DNA of 64,000 bases from Microbulbifer sp. A4B17 (GCF_003076275.1 NZ_CP029064.1:2614501-2678500); one strand, 5' to 3'; counted from the first letter of the stretch, positions 27,238 to 36,558 are shown. Translations and numbers: made by a program. Notes: generated by a model not told the origin, from the sequence alone.

Positions 27238-28431
27238 TTAACTTTCCCCATCAACCCTGAAGTTCGCAACATCCCAGGCACGTTCACGGATAACCCGGGC
27301 ATTATCCTCCAGGTCGGCAGTACCAGTAGGATCTCCATCTATTGTGATGTCCGGGCTGGACCACTGCTGGATTCTCGGACCCCCAAGATTCGAAGGGCAG
27401 TTATACGCCATAACACTTCTCCAGGTTGAAGGTGTGCTATTGCAGTAACCGTGACCATAGGCAAAGGGTTCCATATTTGAGTCGCTGTAGATGATATGTC
27501 GAGCCCCTAACAAGTGGCCGATTTCATGGGCAAAGCTGAAATACCCCGTTGCACACGCTTCCTTGGCAAAAGCCAAGGCTGTTGACTCAGATGCGTAGAT
27601 AGCCTTAGCCAAACCACATCCGCTGTATAAGTCATTGCCGGTTAAAACGATCATTACATCAGCGCTATAGAAATCCCTCAGTTCATATAACTCTTTGGTT
27701 TCCGGGTATTCATCGTTTGAGAAATAATCTCGATCGACATAGAAGCTACCACTTTCGGCGTAACTGGTTTTATAGGCATGGACAATTTCAACGGAAGTAT
27801 CAATACCGCTATTAGTAAAAGAAACATTAGTTTCTTCTTCCAATAAATCCATGTAGGCTGAGACATCGCCGGCATCAGCCTCAAAGGCATCTGTATAAGT
27901 GACAATAACAGTTATTTTCCCACCAGAATCTGAAACTGCACTTACTGAAGAGCTACTTAGTGCGCTTTTTCGGGGAGTAAGGTCTATCTCTTCAAAGTAA
28001 TTATCATCATGGTCGATCAGGGTGTTAGTGGGAACTTCCGTGATTGTTACTTCACCGTATCCGGCAGGCCTTACCTTATAGAGCCTTCCCTTCGATTGAA
28101 TAGAGCCAACTATCTTGCCATTTTTCTCCGCAAGAGTAACAAATCCATTACCATCCCCGGAAAATGCCGACAGTGACTTCTTATTCCGCTTCGAGCGGAT
28201 ATTCTGGACGATAAACTGTTGACTTACGCCCTCCCCTGGGATTTCAAGGATACTACCAGCCTGCAGATTAAAAACTTCACGATTCAATTTTCTTTTCTTT
28301 ATGTGTGATCTCGCCTGTACTTCAGCTTCAACTCTAGAGGACTCAAAGATAATAAAGGTTTTTTCTTGAGAAAAAGCACCTACCGTAGAAAATACTCCAA
28401 CAACCAGCACCAAGAACTTAAAAAACTTCAC
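27238..28431 (-). CDS. Secreted M12-type zinc metalloprotease
   Basis: 397 residues. Signal peptide MKFFKFLVLVVGVFSTVGAF; a propeptide-like region to about 165; then the catalytic domain starting ITVIVTYTDAFEAD. The zinc site is HEIGHLLGARH at about 302-312 (HExxHxxGxxH), followed by the Met-turn SVMAY at about 339-343. Several Cys residues (SGCGLAK, KEACATG, GYCNS, YNCPS) probably pair. This is the reprolysin/metzincin pattern. It would be an extracellular or periplasmic protease. It is monocistronic and convergent with the MscS gene. Confidence 0.88.
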   Translation of the reverse strand: MKFFKFLVLVVGVFSTVGAFSQEKTFIIFESSRVEAEVQARSHIKKRKLNREVFNLQAGSILEIPGEGVSQQFIVQNIRSKRNKKSLSAFSGDGNGFVTLAEKNGKIVGSIQSKGRLYKVRPAGYGEVTITEVPTNTLIDHDDNYFEEIDLTPRKSALSSSSVSAVSDSGGKITVIVTYTDAFEADAGDVSAYMDLLEEETNVSFTNSGIDTSVEIVHAYKTSYAESGSFYVDRDYFSNDEYPETKELYELRDFYSADVMIVLTGNDLYSGCGLAKAIYASESTALAFAKEACATGYFSFAHEIGHLLGARHIIYSDSNMEPFAYGHGYCNSTPSTWRSVMAYNCPSNLGGPRIQQWSSPDITIDGDPTGTADLEDNARVIRERAWDVANFRVDGES

Positions 28432-28709
28432 AGACTTACTCCCTTTATCTGTATTTTAGAGAATCAATTTGAGAGACTGACAGTCAAGATAAAAATTATT
28501 CTAATATCGTAAGCTCATCAAAAATGAGTAGACTTACTTACTCAAACCTCAACTGCGGGGAAGCACTTTATATGATTTTTCTCAAAAAAACATTCAATCA
28601 CCACTATTTAAATTTAGTCGTCATTCTTCGAGAAATAGTTACGTATTTTTAGTGAATGCTTACCCTTTTCCTAATTCCTCCTGTATCAGAATGTATGATT
28701 TAGTCAACA

Positions 28710-29597
28710 TTATTTATCTGGAAATATTTCAGCCAACCATTTGACAAATACTCTAACTCTAGGGGAAAGAAAACGGTTTTGAGTAAATACTACAGATACA
28801 GGTTCGCTCGGTGGGCGAAAGTCGGGAAGTATTTCGACTAAACTTCCAGCTTCCAATTCTTTTTCTACATGAAACTTTGGAAACTGAGCTAGTCCAAGCC
28901 CCAATTTAACACTATCCAAATAACTCTCGGTACCAGTTACCGTCAAACGAGCCGGAACTTCCAGCGCCTCTATCCTATCTCCGATGCAAAATGACAGTGG
29001 TGTGGATTTTCCACTGGTTATTGAGCGAAGTGCTACAACACGATGCCCCTCTAACTCTTCCAGGGAGCTTGGCCAGCCGTATTGCTGTAAGTACTGCGGT
29101 GATGCACAAGTGAGCCGCTTTAACATAGTCAAGTGTCTTGCTATCAACTCGCTATCAGCCAGCTTTCCATAGCGAATTGCACAATCAACACCTTCCTGGA
29201 CTAAGTCGACCCAACGATCACCCTCACTCATCACTAATGTGATATCGGGATACCTTTCAAAAAAGTCGGGGAGCCTGGGCAGAACGAAGTGGCGTGCGAT
29301 AGTTCCCTGCACATCGACACGTACCTCACCCTTCGGCAGTGAACCCTTAAACGCGCCCTCAGCTTCTTCAACGTCCGCGAGGATTGAAAGGCAGCGCTGG
29401 TAATATAACTCCCCGTCCAACGTCGCCTTTACTTTGCGCGTCGATCGCTGTAACAACCTGACCCCAAGTTGTTTTTCAAGCTTATTAATGACCTGGGTCG
29501 AGGTTGATCTCGGTACTCCCAGATCTGTGGAAGCTGCGGTAAAACTACCTCGCTCCACAATCCGCACGTACAAGCGCATAGCATCCAGTCTATCCAT
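28710..29597 (-). CDS. LysR-family transcriptional regulator
   Basis: 295 residues. The N-terminal HTH is MRLYVRIVERGSFTAASTDL with STSTQVINKLEKQLGVRLLQ. The effector-binding domain of the CrgA/AaeR-like subgroup follows (RVDVQGTIARHFVLPRLPDF, and DCAIRYGKLADSELIARHL). It is divergent from an SDR gene, with a palindrome in between. The usual LysR logic is control of the divergent SDR and DUF1097 genes in response to a small molecule (inference). Confidence 0.92.
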   Translation of the reverse strand: MDRLDAMRLYVRIVERGSFTAASTDLGVPRSTSTQVINKLEKQLGVRLLQRSTRKVKATLDGELYYQRCLSILADVEEAEGAFKGSLPKGEVRVDVQGTIARHFVLPRLPDFFERYPDITLVMSEGDRWVDLVQEGVDCAIRYGKLADSELIARHLTMLKRLTCASPQYLQQYGWPSSLEELEGHRVVALRSITSGKSTPLSFCIGDRIEALEVPARLTVTGTESYLDSVKLGLGLAQFPKFHVEKELEAGSLVEILPDFRPPSEPVSVVFTQNRFLSPRVRVFVKWLAEIFPDK

Positions 29598-29619
29598 AGC
29601 ACCTCATTGTTTGTTTTTT

Positions 29620-29636
29620 TGGAACAATAGATTCCA
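29620..29636. promoter_or_regulatory. Candidate LysR operator
   Basis: Palindrome TGGAA-N7-TTCCA in the divergent region, 23 bases before the LysR start. Spacing is of LysR-box type. Confidence 0.5.
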
Positions 29637-29734
29637 TTTTAGCGTGATTATCTATTTCAATAACATGATTAGTATTGACTCCAACCAAATCAAAGGCCTC
29701 AAAGAGCGGCCCAATTATCACTTTGGAGATCATT

Positions 29735-30463
29735 ATGGAGAAAGTGGCACTCGTCACGGGCGCTTCCCGTGGTATCGGGGCGGCAATCGCCTCCCGTCTG
29801 GCAAAGGACGGATTCATAGTTCTGGTCAACTTTGCAGGCAATATTTCAGCTGCTGAGAAACTCGTAAATCGAATTGAAGCCAACGGCGGCAAGGCGGTTA
29901 CCGCCCAAGCCGATGTAAGCGATCAACGGGCAATTTTACGTCTATTCGACTCAGCAGAGGCCACTTTTGGTGGTATCGACGTCGTGGTAAACAATGCGGG
30001 AATAATGAAGCTATCAACACTGGCAGAAAGTGAAGATGCCGATTTTGATCGCCAGGTAGCCATAAATCTAAAAGGCACTTTTAACATCATGCGTGAGGCT
30101 ACTAAACGACTCCGCCTGGGTGGCCGAATAATCAACTTGTCCTCTAGTGTTGTTGGCCTGTATATGCCGACCTACGGGGTGTATGCCGCGACCAAGGCCG
30201 CCGTAGAAGCTATGACCCATGTAGTGTCCAAGGAGTTACGAGGGCGGGATATCACCGTCAATGCCGTTGCCCCAGGCCCCACCGCTACAGAGCTGTTCCT
30301 GTCTGGTAAAACTGATGAAATAGTGAGCAACCTTGCCAAGATGCCGCCGCTTGAACGACTGGGAACACCGGAAGATATTGCAAATACCGTTGCATTTTTA
30401 GCCAGTGAACAAGGTGGCTGGATCAATGGGCAGGTCATTAGAGCCAACGGTGGGATTGTTTAA
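29735..30463 (+). CDS. Short-chain dehydrogenase/reductase (FabG-like)
   Basis: The frame opens at 29675, but ATG 29735 (MEKVALVTGASRGIG) is the family start, with GGAG upstream. It gives 242 residues. Complete classical SDR motifs are visible: TGASRGIGAAIA cofactor loop, NNAGIM, the catalytic Ser in INLSSSV, YAATKAA with Tyr and Lys, and GPTATELF. It probably uses NADP(H), judged by the Arg after the loop. It resembles 3-ketoacyl-reductase-like oxidoreductases controlled by LysR regulators. The substrate is unknown. A small membrane protein follows 76 bases on. Confidence 0.9.
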   Translation: MEKVALVTGASRGIGAAIASRLAKDGFIVLVNFAGNISAAEKLVNRIEANGGKAVTAQADVSDQRAILRLFDSAEATFGGIDVVVNNAGIMKLSTLAESEDADFDRQVAINLKGTFNIMREATKRLRLGGRIINLSSSVVGLYMPTYGVYAATKAAVEAMTHVVSKELRGRDITVNAVAPGPTATELFLSGKTDEIVSNLAKMPPLERLGTPEDIANTVAFLASEQGGWINGQVIRANGGIV

Positions 30464-30539
30464 ACCTTGCCAATCGCCCCTCTACTCACAATACCGGGCT
30501 GACTGTTAAACAGCCTGAATCTTTCAAGGACTATAGCCA

Positions 30540-31037
30540 ATGACAGCTCAACCCCAAGTACTGTCTCTTAAATACAGCAGGGATACCCTTATTGCTGCAA
30601 CCATTGCCAGTACTGCAGCTTTCACCTGCTTTGTAGCAGATCTACCCCCCTGGGCCATGTTTGTTGGCTGGGTTGCATTCTTTACACAACCAGCCTCCCT
30701 CTCCAAAGCAGTCACCAGCGGAGTTTGTGTTGCTCTGGGAATATTAATGGGAATGGTCGCAGGAACACTTAATACAATATTGCTGCCAGTGGTGGGCAAC
30801 ATTGCCTTTGCGGCAATTGTCTTCTCTGTTGCATTTATTGTGGTATCACTAAGGGGAATGCCAATTATCGGCAACATCATTGCCTGGTTTTTAGGATTAA
30901 TAACTTTCTTTGCAGCTCATCCGGATAATTTAGTCACTGGAGTGATTTCACTTATTGCCGTCACCTCCCTGGGCACTTTCGCTGGCTACTGCTGTTTCTA
31001 CTTACAGTCTCTCACCAGGAAAAATGATTCTGATTGA
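30540..31037 (+). CDS. DUF1097-family membrane protein
   Basis: 165 residues with about five hydrophobic helices. Recognisable DUF1097-type features are LPPWAMFVGWVAFFTQPAS and the glycine-rich helix GVCVALGILMGMVAGTL. It is an inner-membrane protein of unknown function; homologs lie beside oxidoreductases. It has the same strand as the SDR with a 76-base gap, so it may be in one transcript under the divergent LysR gene. Confidence 0.75.
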   Translation: MTAQPQVLSLKYSRDTLIAATIASTAAFTCFVADLPPWAMFVGWVAFFTQPASLSKAVTSGVCVALGILMGMVAGTLNTILLPVVGNIAFAAIVFSVAFIVVSLRGMPIIGNIIAWFLGLITFFAAHPDNLVTGVISLIAVTSLGTFAGYCCFYLQSLTRKNDSD

Positions 31038-31384
31038 TTATTAATTCATCAATAGCGCAGGTAGATCTTCCACCGGCGCTAATTTCGAGGCCTTTAATTA
31101 ACTACTTCATATCTCTGGCTTGCAAAGCATGCACAATAGAGGCTTGAGTTCGCAAATTGTCCAGCACTTTAAAGAAGTTACAACACAGCCCTGAAAACCC
31201 CATATAGTGAATCTTAAAGACCTACAGAGACATTGGGAATCACCCTGAGATTCCTAATGTCTGCAGCGGGATAGTAGATTTCAGGAGGTGTAAATTACAA
31301 GCTTGGAATTTATTATCAACACATTCATCAAGGCGATGTAACTTGTCTTATCGTATTCCAGCCTGCTAATAGATTAAACACCTT
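31038..31384. other. Convergent gap
   Basis: No gene recognised. It lies between the ends of a plus-strand and a minus-strand gene. No clear T-tailed hairpin was seen. Confidence 0.4.
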
Positions 31385-32212
31385 TCAATTGACACCGCAG
31401 ATATCTAAAACTCTATTCGTTAGATCATTATTCCTATTACCTAACATACGCGACACCGTATAGTGATTTTTATTTTCTAAAAGAATATACTCATACGAGC
31501 TATCAATATCTCGCAACTTCCTGCAATACCTTTTTGACTGATCAATAAACTCTTCGGTCTCATATTCACCCACAGCGACAATAGTTTTCGGGAAACATCT
31601 AATATCCCTAAGAATTGGACTTAGGTTAGCAACGTCATCTTCTGATAAATGTAGAGACTCATTTAGATAAGATCGCCTCATCTTAGTCAGGTCATAAAGC
31701 CCGCTTAGCATAATAGCGCCATTAATTGATTCCCGAACTTCAGGTGGCCACTCAAACTCCAAAATTTTAGCAACCAGAAATGCCCCAACAGAATGGCCAC
31801 AAATAACTAAATTATTGGGATTTCCGTTCCAGCGATCAATATTCTTATGTATCCATAAGAATGCCTTTATATTCTGGTCAATGATATCCTTTACACTGAC
31901 CATTGGTGCCAAATCATAGTTGACCACACCTACCGTACATCCTGCTTTTGTGAATGGCTTGGCAATATAGCTATACTGCTTTTTGTCTAGTGACCTAAAA
32001 TATCCACCATGAATAAAAACAAAGACCGGCGCATTGGAGTGCTCAGCAGGAAATATATCGACTTTCTCGCCTGGACTATCACCATAGCTAATATCTAATG
32101 AGCTCCTCAGAGTTTTCCTGGCAACATAACTTTGCAGTTCATTAACTAATAAGTGGACTCTACCAAATGGATGTCGCTTGCGCAGGTTAAACTGATCATC
32201 ATATTCTGTCAT
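31385..32212 (-). CDS. Alpha/beta hydrolase (esterase/kynurenine-formamidase-like)
   Basis: 275 residues, no signal peptide. FVFIHGGYFRSLDKKQYSYI is the HGG oxyanion-hole motif. CGHSVGAFLV at about 138-147 is the nucleophile elbow (GxSxG with Ser). GEYETEEFIDQ supplies the acid and NKNHYTV the catalytic His near the C-terminus. Layout and the HGGY motif resemble carboxylesterases and kynurenine formamidases. The gene is clearly AT-richer than its metabolic neighbours, suggesting acquisition. It stands alone. Confidence 0.85.
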   Translation of the reverse strand: MTEYDDQFNLRKRHPFGRVHLLVNELQSYVARKTLRSSLDISYGDSPGEKVDIFPAEHSNAPVFVFIHGGYFRSLDKKQYSYIAKPFTKAGCTVGVVNYDLAPMVSVKDIIDQNIKAFLWIHKNIDRWNGNPNNLVICGHSVGAFLVAKILEFEWPPEVRESINGAIMLSGLYDLTKMRRSYLNESLHLSEDDVANLSPILRDIRCFPKTIVAVGEYETEEFIDQSKRYCRKLRDIDSSYEYILLENKNHYTVSRMLGNRNNDLTNRVLDICGVN

Positions 32213-32538
32213 TTCTTGTGTCGACCCAGTTAATACCGACCCAAGTTTAACACCTTACATCAAACTACCAGCGCCTAAGCATCATAGATCTATATCTAAA
32301 ACCAATCATGCCATCTTGATGGGTACCGCATTCACATAGCCTAGTAATAGTTGACAGTGAAGCATCTGGTTGTTTTTTATGCACGCGAGCATAGATAGCA
32401 GATAATCATTCAGCTTCTTTTATATCAACGAAAGGGAAAAATCTTCCAATTTCACCGTGTATCGATATGTAGTGGCTATCTTTATTTCTTTAGTTCTAAG
32501 CGTATATATTGGCACCTGCTCCGCCGAGGACAAACTTA
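32213..32538. other. Divergent gap
   Basis: AT-rich, no gene recognised. It contains the upstream regions of the hydrolase and of the decayed PhnD-like gene. Confidence 0.4.
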
Positions 32539-33082
32539 ATGCTAAGGCGCTTAATCATACCCTTTTTAAGCCTGGCTATATTAGGCAGCATATCCCTTGC
32601 ATTAGCACAAGAAGGGAATGAAGTTTACTTTTGGCTCAAAAGACTCAACTTCTGGGCGCCTAATGCCAGAATATTTTATACGTGAAGCTTTTGACAAACC
32701 CTCTAGTGATATATTTCAGGGCGTGGGTTACTGTGGTGACCACTCCAATACCCTGGATCTAGTTCAGTCCGGTAAATATCAGGTGGGCGTTCTGAATTAC
32801 AAAGTATGGGAGGATGAAAAGAAAGCCGGCAAAGTGGATGAGAACAAAGTTCAGGTAATTTGGAAAGCCCCTGGCTACCCGAATTACAATTGGACAATTC
32901 GTGGAGATGTCGGTGAGACCTGGGGCCAAGGATTCTCAGATAAGTTGCAGCAGGCGATTCTGGATATGCGAGCCTCCAAACTGCTGGCCGCATTCTCTCG
33001 CAAAGGTTTTATTAAAGCTGATAATTCTATGTGCCAGCCAATTGTAGAGACCGCTTACGAGCTTGGTATCTTGCAACAGTGA
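32539..33082 (+). pseudogene. Internally deleted PhnD-type ABC substrate-binding protein
   Basis: ATG 32539 begins a good signal peptide (LRRLIIPFLSLAILGSISLA, then LA-Q), but that frame ends soon after in unrelated sequence. At about 32610-32620 the reading shifts to a frame coding the middle and end of a phosphonate/phosphite-type binding protein: FTFGSKDSTSGRLMPEYF, VGYCGDHSNTLDLVQSGKYQ, WTIRGDVGETWGQGFSDKL. In intact PhnD/PtxB proteins about 100 residues separate the signal peptide from FTFGS, so this copy has lost them plus the frame. No ABC ATPase or permease gene is adjacent. The remnant is unlikely to bind ligand. Confidence 0.75.
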
Positions 33083-33148
33083 CTAAGCGTATTAGGTTCA
33101 AGTTGCCTCTACTCAGTAAGGCATTGAATACTACAAATCCTATTCGCT

Positions 33149-34072
33149 CTATTGCGAAACAAGGTCCTGCAAACGCCCCCGAATTATATCCGCCAATCTC
33201 CGAGCACCGGGGCCAATATCATCCCTGTTAGGAAAAATCAGGTACATAGGGACCTCCCTGCTACTTCCTCCTTGCAGTGGCAGAGGTTTTAAACTCCCCT
33301 CAGACAGCTCTTGGAGAATTTTGTCTTCTGGCAACCATGAAAAACCATAGCCTTTGCAAGCAGCTCTGATTAAAGAGGACATGCTGCTCAACGTCCACCG
33401 CTTGGCAACTTCAACAGTGAGAGTTTTACTGTCACTCTGAGGGTTAGTATCCCGAACCACCAAGTGACGGTACTTGCGAAGATCATTCATTGTCAGAGGG
33501 CGGTCCAGTCCATGTAGGGGATGATTGGGGTTAGCTACCGGGATTAAACGCGCAGGGGCCGGCAGTAGCTCACCGTTATAGCCCACAGGAATCCTGGGGC
33601 TGATCGCGAAATCTACCCGTCCCTCGTTTAAAGCCTCTGAAGTTCCGCTAATCACCATTTCATGAACTTCAACACGGGTCTGAGGGCTTTCTTCGCCAAA
33701 CAGTGCAAGGCAATCCAGCAACAACCAAATTGGAAACAGTACTTCCACAGAAATCGCAATCTGGGCTTCCCATCCGGCAGAAGCCCTATTGGCGGCCTGC
33801 TCCAGAGCAGACGCATCCTCCAGCAACTGCTTTGCATGACGGTAGAGCATCTCACCAGCTGCCGTCAGCACCGCCTTCCGCCCACTAATAGTGAAGACGG
33901 CTACAGCCAATAGTGACTCTAACTTCTGCACCGAATAGCTGACAGATGACTGGCTCTTGTCCAGAAGCTCAGCTGCATGGGCATAACCTCCTCCTTCAAC
34001 CACCGCTATCAAGCAGCGCCACTGCTCTAGGGTGATCTTTGGGTTGGATAGTTGCGACAACTGTTGATTCAT
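33149..34072 (-). CDS. LysR-family transcriptional regulator
   Basis: The open frame reaches 34117; ATG 34072 (MNQQLSQLSNPKITLEQW) is the likelier start, giving 307 residues. HTH: RCLIAVVEGGGYAHAAELLD with SQSSVSYSVQKLESLL. The substrate domain follows (AQIAISVEVLFPIWLL; RVDFAISPRIPVGY). It is divergent from the truncated azoreductase gene across 101 bases, so it is probably the azoreductase's regulator, now left without its target (inference). Confidence 0.9.
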   Translation of the reverse strand: MNQQLSQLSNPKITLEQWRCLIAVVEGGGYAHAAELLDKSQSSVSYSVQKLESLLAVAVFTISGRKAVLTAAGEMLYRHAKQLLEDASALEQAANRASAGWEAQIAISVEVLFPIWLLLDCLALFGEESPQTRVEVHEMVISGTSEALNEGRVDFAISPRIPVGYNGELLPAPARLIPVANPNHPLHGLDRPLTMNDLRKYRHLVVRDTNPQSDSKTLTVEVAKRWTLSSMSSLIRAACKGYGFSWLPEDKILQELSEGSLKPLPLQGGSSREVPMYLIFPNRDDIGPGARRLADIIRGRLQDLVSQ

Positions 34073-34173
34073 GATCGATTTTTTAGATAGATATAAACAG
34101 ATTATTCTATTTTTCAATCAATTTAATGGATGCTTCAATAGCTTCATACAAAGTTAGTTTCGAGGAAGCAATC

Positions 34174-34641
34174 ATGGCAAAGGTACTCCATATCACGTCC
34201 AGCCTCTTTCAAGAGAACGGCCAGTCATCCCAACTTGCAGACAGTTTTGTAGCAAGCTGGAAAGACAAGAACCCAAATGATGAAATCATCCATCGTGACT
34301 TGGTGAGTGAACCAGTGCCACACCTCAGCCTGGAACACTTTCAAGCTCACAACACGCCGATCGAAAACCGCTCGGAAAAGCAGCGAGAGATTGCGGAACT
34401 TTCAGACCTATTGATCGAGGAGATTTCATCGGCAGACCTGCTTGTATTAGGTATTCCGATGTATAACTTCAATATCCCCTCAAACTTACACACCTACTTT
34501 GACTTTATTGCTCGTGCCGGGGTGACATTCCGATATACCGAAAATGGCCCTGAAGGCTTATTAAGGAACAAGAAGGCCGTGGCCTTTATTTCACGGGGTG
34601 GTGTTTATGGTGATGATAATCCCCAGAGTAATTATCTGTAA
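34174..34641 (+). pseudogene. azoR: FMN-dependent NADH-azoreductase, C-terminally truncated
   Basis: ATG 34174 (MAKVLHITSSLF) starts a typical AzoR: FQENGQSSQLADSFV binding loop, ADLLVLGIPMYNFNIPSNLH, and AVAFISRGGVYGDD. The frame then stops at 155 residues, where family members run to about 200. The loss coincides with a hairpin repeat starting at 34638, so a rearrangement or insertion replaced the end. The missing part includes the last strand and helix of the flavodoxin fold, so activity is doubtful. Confidence 0.8.
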
Positions 34642-34694
34642 TCGGTACATGAACCACATTATTCATCAAAGTATGTAGTTTGCGTACCGCTTAC
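34638..34694 (+). repeat. Dispersed repeat copy 2 with hairpin ends
   Basis: GTAATCGGTAC (34638-34648) pairs with GTACCGCTTAC (34684-34694) at 10 of 11 positions, with a further inner ACAT/ATGT match. The first 28 bases repeat 19340-19367 (27 identical). It sits exactly where azoR is broken. Confidence 0.7.
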
Positions 34695-34713
34695 GCAACG
34701 CGTAGGTTGTTCA

Positions 34714-34733
34714 GCCCGCTTTTTTTTGCGGGC
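34714..34733. terminator. Hairpin with T8 loop
   Basis: GCCCGC and GCGGGC flank eight T. It lies just beyond the stop of the minus-strand small gene at 34751 and may end its transcript. The loop rather than the tail carries the T/A run, so it is a weak call. Confidence 0.4.
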
Positions 34734-34750
34734 GAGGTTGCCCAAACTTG

Positions 34751-35023
34751 TTATACTATTTCACTGCCACACTTTGGGCAAAAGCCTTGAGTTGATTTTT
34801 TACCTAACTGCATTAACACTGCCCTAAGCTCATACTTACAAGATTCACACTCTATAGCCCTAGTGAATGATTGTGCCAATAGCCAAGCGATACAAAGAAC
34901 TGTGACTGCAACAAAAACAATCCAGTTCTTTGGAAAACCCACCTCACTAATTAGAAACATAGAGCCAAGCGCGAGTGATGAGTAAACCACATATAAGCTT
35001 TGTGTCCGGTTGGAGTTGACCAC
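34751..35023 (-). CDS. Small membrane protein with C-terminal zinc ribbon, chimeric start
   Basis: 90 residues by a GTG at 35023. The first nine residues (MVNSNRTQS) are encoded inside a solo IS terminal repeat, so the original N-terminus is lost or replaced. The body has two hydrophobic helices (YVVYSSLALGSMFLISEVGF and WIVFVAVTVLCIAWLLA). Two Cys pairs follow, CESC and CPKC, about 25 residues apart, forming a likely zinc ribbon. No named family recognised. It is perhaps a fragment that still has a frame; expression is uncertain. Confidence 0.5.
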   Translation of the reverse strand: MVNSNRTQSLYVVYSSLALGSMFLISEVGFPKNWIVFVAVTVLCIAWLLAQSFTRAIECESCKYELRAVLMQLGKKSTQGFCPKCGSEIV

Positions 35024-35027
35024 AACA
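35002..35027 (-). repeat. Solo IS3-type terminal repeat
   Basis: 26 bases identical to the right end of the intact IS element (39511-39536), in the same orientation, but with no transposase beside it. It interrupts an integrase fragment at 35028, so it is the scar of an insertion followed by deletion or recombination. Confidence 0.8.
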
Positions 35028-35213
35028 TTCCAGGATGGCTCGGTCGCGCAGGGCGCGGGTTTCGCTTAAGTCCGGCTGCTGCATGACCCGTTCGATAGCC
35101 TCTTCGCTGAGCACGCTGGGCAGGCGGCTCGGGTCTCGGGGCAGTTCGATGTCCGCCGCCGGGTTGAACAGGATATGGTTGGCCCGGCTCAGCCACACAG
35201 TCTTTTGGTTGCT
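35028..35213 (-). pseudogene. Tyrosine recombinase fragment
   Basis: Minus-strand frame reading WLSRANHILFNPAADIELPR, then LPSVLSEEAIERVMQQPDLS and LRDRAILE, which is the inter-domain to early catalytic part of XerC/D-like integrases of transposons. It lacks both ends: upstream it stops at an XRE gene, downstream it is cut by the solo IS end within RAILE. All catalytic residues except possibly the first region are gone. Confidence 0.75.
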
Positions 35214-35217
35214 CACC

Positions 35218-35565
35218 ATGGAATTTGTCAAACGCTTGGCTACCCTACGCAAAGAGCGCGGCCTGACCCAGCAAGCCCTGGCTAACGCCATCGACTTACA
35301 CGTCAACCAGATTAAACGGTACGAGGCAGGGACAGCACAGCCTACCCTGGAGACCCTGGCCAGGCTCGCCAAGGAGTTGCACACCACGCTTCTTCGGCGA
35401 GGATCACCGTAGCCCCAGCGACGACCTGCGCTTGCAGTTCGAGGCGCTGGGCCAGTTTGACGAGGAAGAACGGAAGATCGCCAAAGCGCTGCTGGAAAGC
35501 CTGATTCTCAAGCACAACGCCCGGCGCGCCTTTGCGGGTTACCGGTGCGATTTGGGATGTAGATG
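35218..35565 (+). pseudogene. XRE-family HTH regulator, frameshifted
   Basis: ATG 35218 starts MEFVKRLATLRKERGLTQQA with the helix-turn-helix continuing LHVNQIKRYEAGTAQPTL. The frame stops at 35410. The family's C-terminal part continues in another frame (GEDHRSPSDDLRLQFEALGQ, then ERKIAKALLESLILKHNARR), with some residues lost at the junction near 35390. Such small XRE proteins often accompany integrases on mobile DNA, as the adjacent fragment suggests. Confidence 0.75.
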
Positions 35566-35698
35566 GTGGTGTAATAGCTGGAAGAAACTAACAGATATCT
35601 ATTAAGTTATTCTTTGTGAAGATAAAAAGCTCAAGTATGCCTAGTTAAATGCTGTGGCCGAATCAGTCATAAGATTTGGCCACACTCTGACCTTTCTA

Positions 35699-36046
35699 TT
35701 AGTAAGTTAATGAAAACCTTTTCTTAAGCAATAATATCGCCCAACTGGAAAGTACAAATGGTGCTGTTAATACAATGATGCCAGTATTGATAAAAGCCAT
35801 TGCGATGGGCACGGTTAATGCAACCCCCACAAGTGGAGCAAGCCATTGCTTACTTCTACTTGTTAAGGCAATAGCACAAAGTGATGCATTGTAGCTAAAG
35901 GTTCCGGCAAGAATGAATGTTGTCGATAAAGATAGGAGCTCAGCCAATAATGTAGCAAATAGCCCACTAATGATGCCCCAAAGGGCATGTAACTTATTGG
36001 AAATGAAAATCCCAAGCAAAAAACAAGCCCCTGTAATGGCATTATT
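35699..36046 (-). pseudogene. C-terminal fragment of a urea transporter
   Basis: The frame follows an in-frame stop at about 36046 and reads AITGACFLLGIFISNKLHAL, then TTFILAGTFSYNASLCAIAL and WLAPLVGVALTVPIAMAF, the second-half pore repeat of urea transporters (PF03253). The first two thirds are absent, so it is a remnant. No urease genes are near. Confidence 0.6.
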
Positions 36047-36558
36047 TTAGAAGATAATCTGGCCTATGCCTTCGAATATCCCCCAAGTTGAAATTTTTTC
36101 ACTCATCGATGTTGTAGGTGGGTGGTTTCGACGCAAATTCGAGAGCACTGATCGACGCAACTTGCTGCCTGGGAATCTCAAAACAATATCCGAGATGCTC
36201 CGTGAAGGTACTTGAAGCAATTCCTTACTGCCAGTGTGTTGAAGATTATGAGGCATTATTACCCTGGAATATCCAACTTGAGAAAGTTGGGATGGCCGCA
36301 GTCGCATGATATGGCGATGCTGCTCGCAAGAAGGCAGACGTCTGTTGATGACACAGCCCTTCAAGCCTTCCATGACTTGGCATTCAGCGATGCTATCCCA
36401 GTCCTCTAAATACAACCCTTGCATACGATCTGGTAAGATCGCTTACGTTGGTAGCGCTGGTACAACCAGCGTGCTCTATTTGAGTTGGCGCGCCAAAGTC
36501 GCTGCGAAGCGGCCTACCTTGACGCTGTACTCGGCTTCGGCGAAGGTGAGTTGGTCCT
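36047..36558 (-). pseudogene. Possible decayed IS5-type transposase
   Basis: On the minus strand near 36530 the frame reads DQLTFAEAEYSVKVGR, resembling the N-terminus of IS5-family transposases. An open frame (36047-36424) continues with LYLEDWDSIAECQVMEGL and ISDIVLRF, loosely matching later N-terminal motifs. No catalytic region is present. The call rests on short similarities only. Confidence 0.3.

Noticed and set aside
34638-34745. Hairpins considered as an integron attC site
   Set aside because: The inverted ends do not carry the RYYYAAC / GTTRRRY core pattern, and no integron integrase is near.
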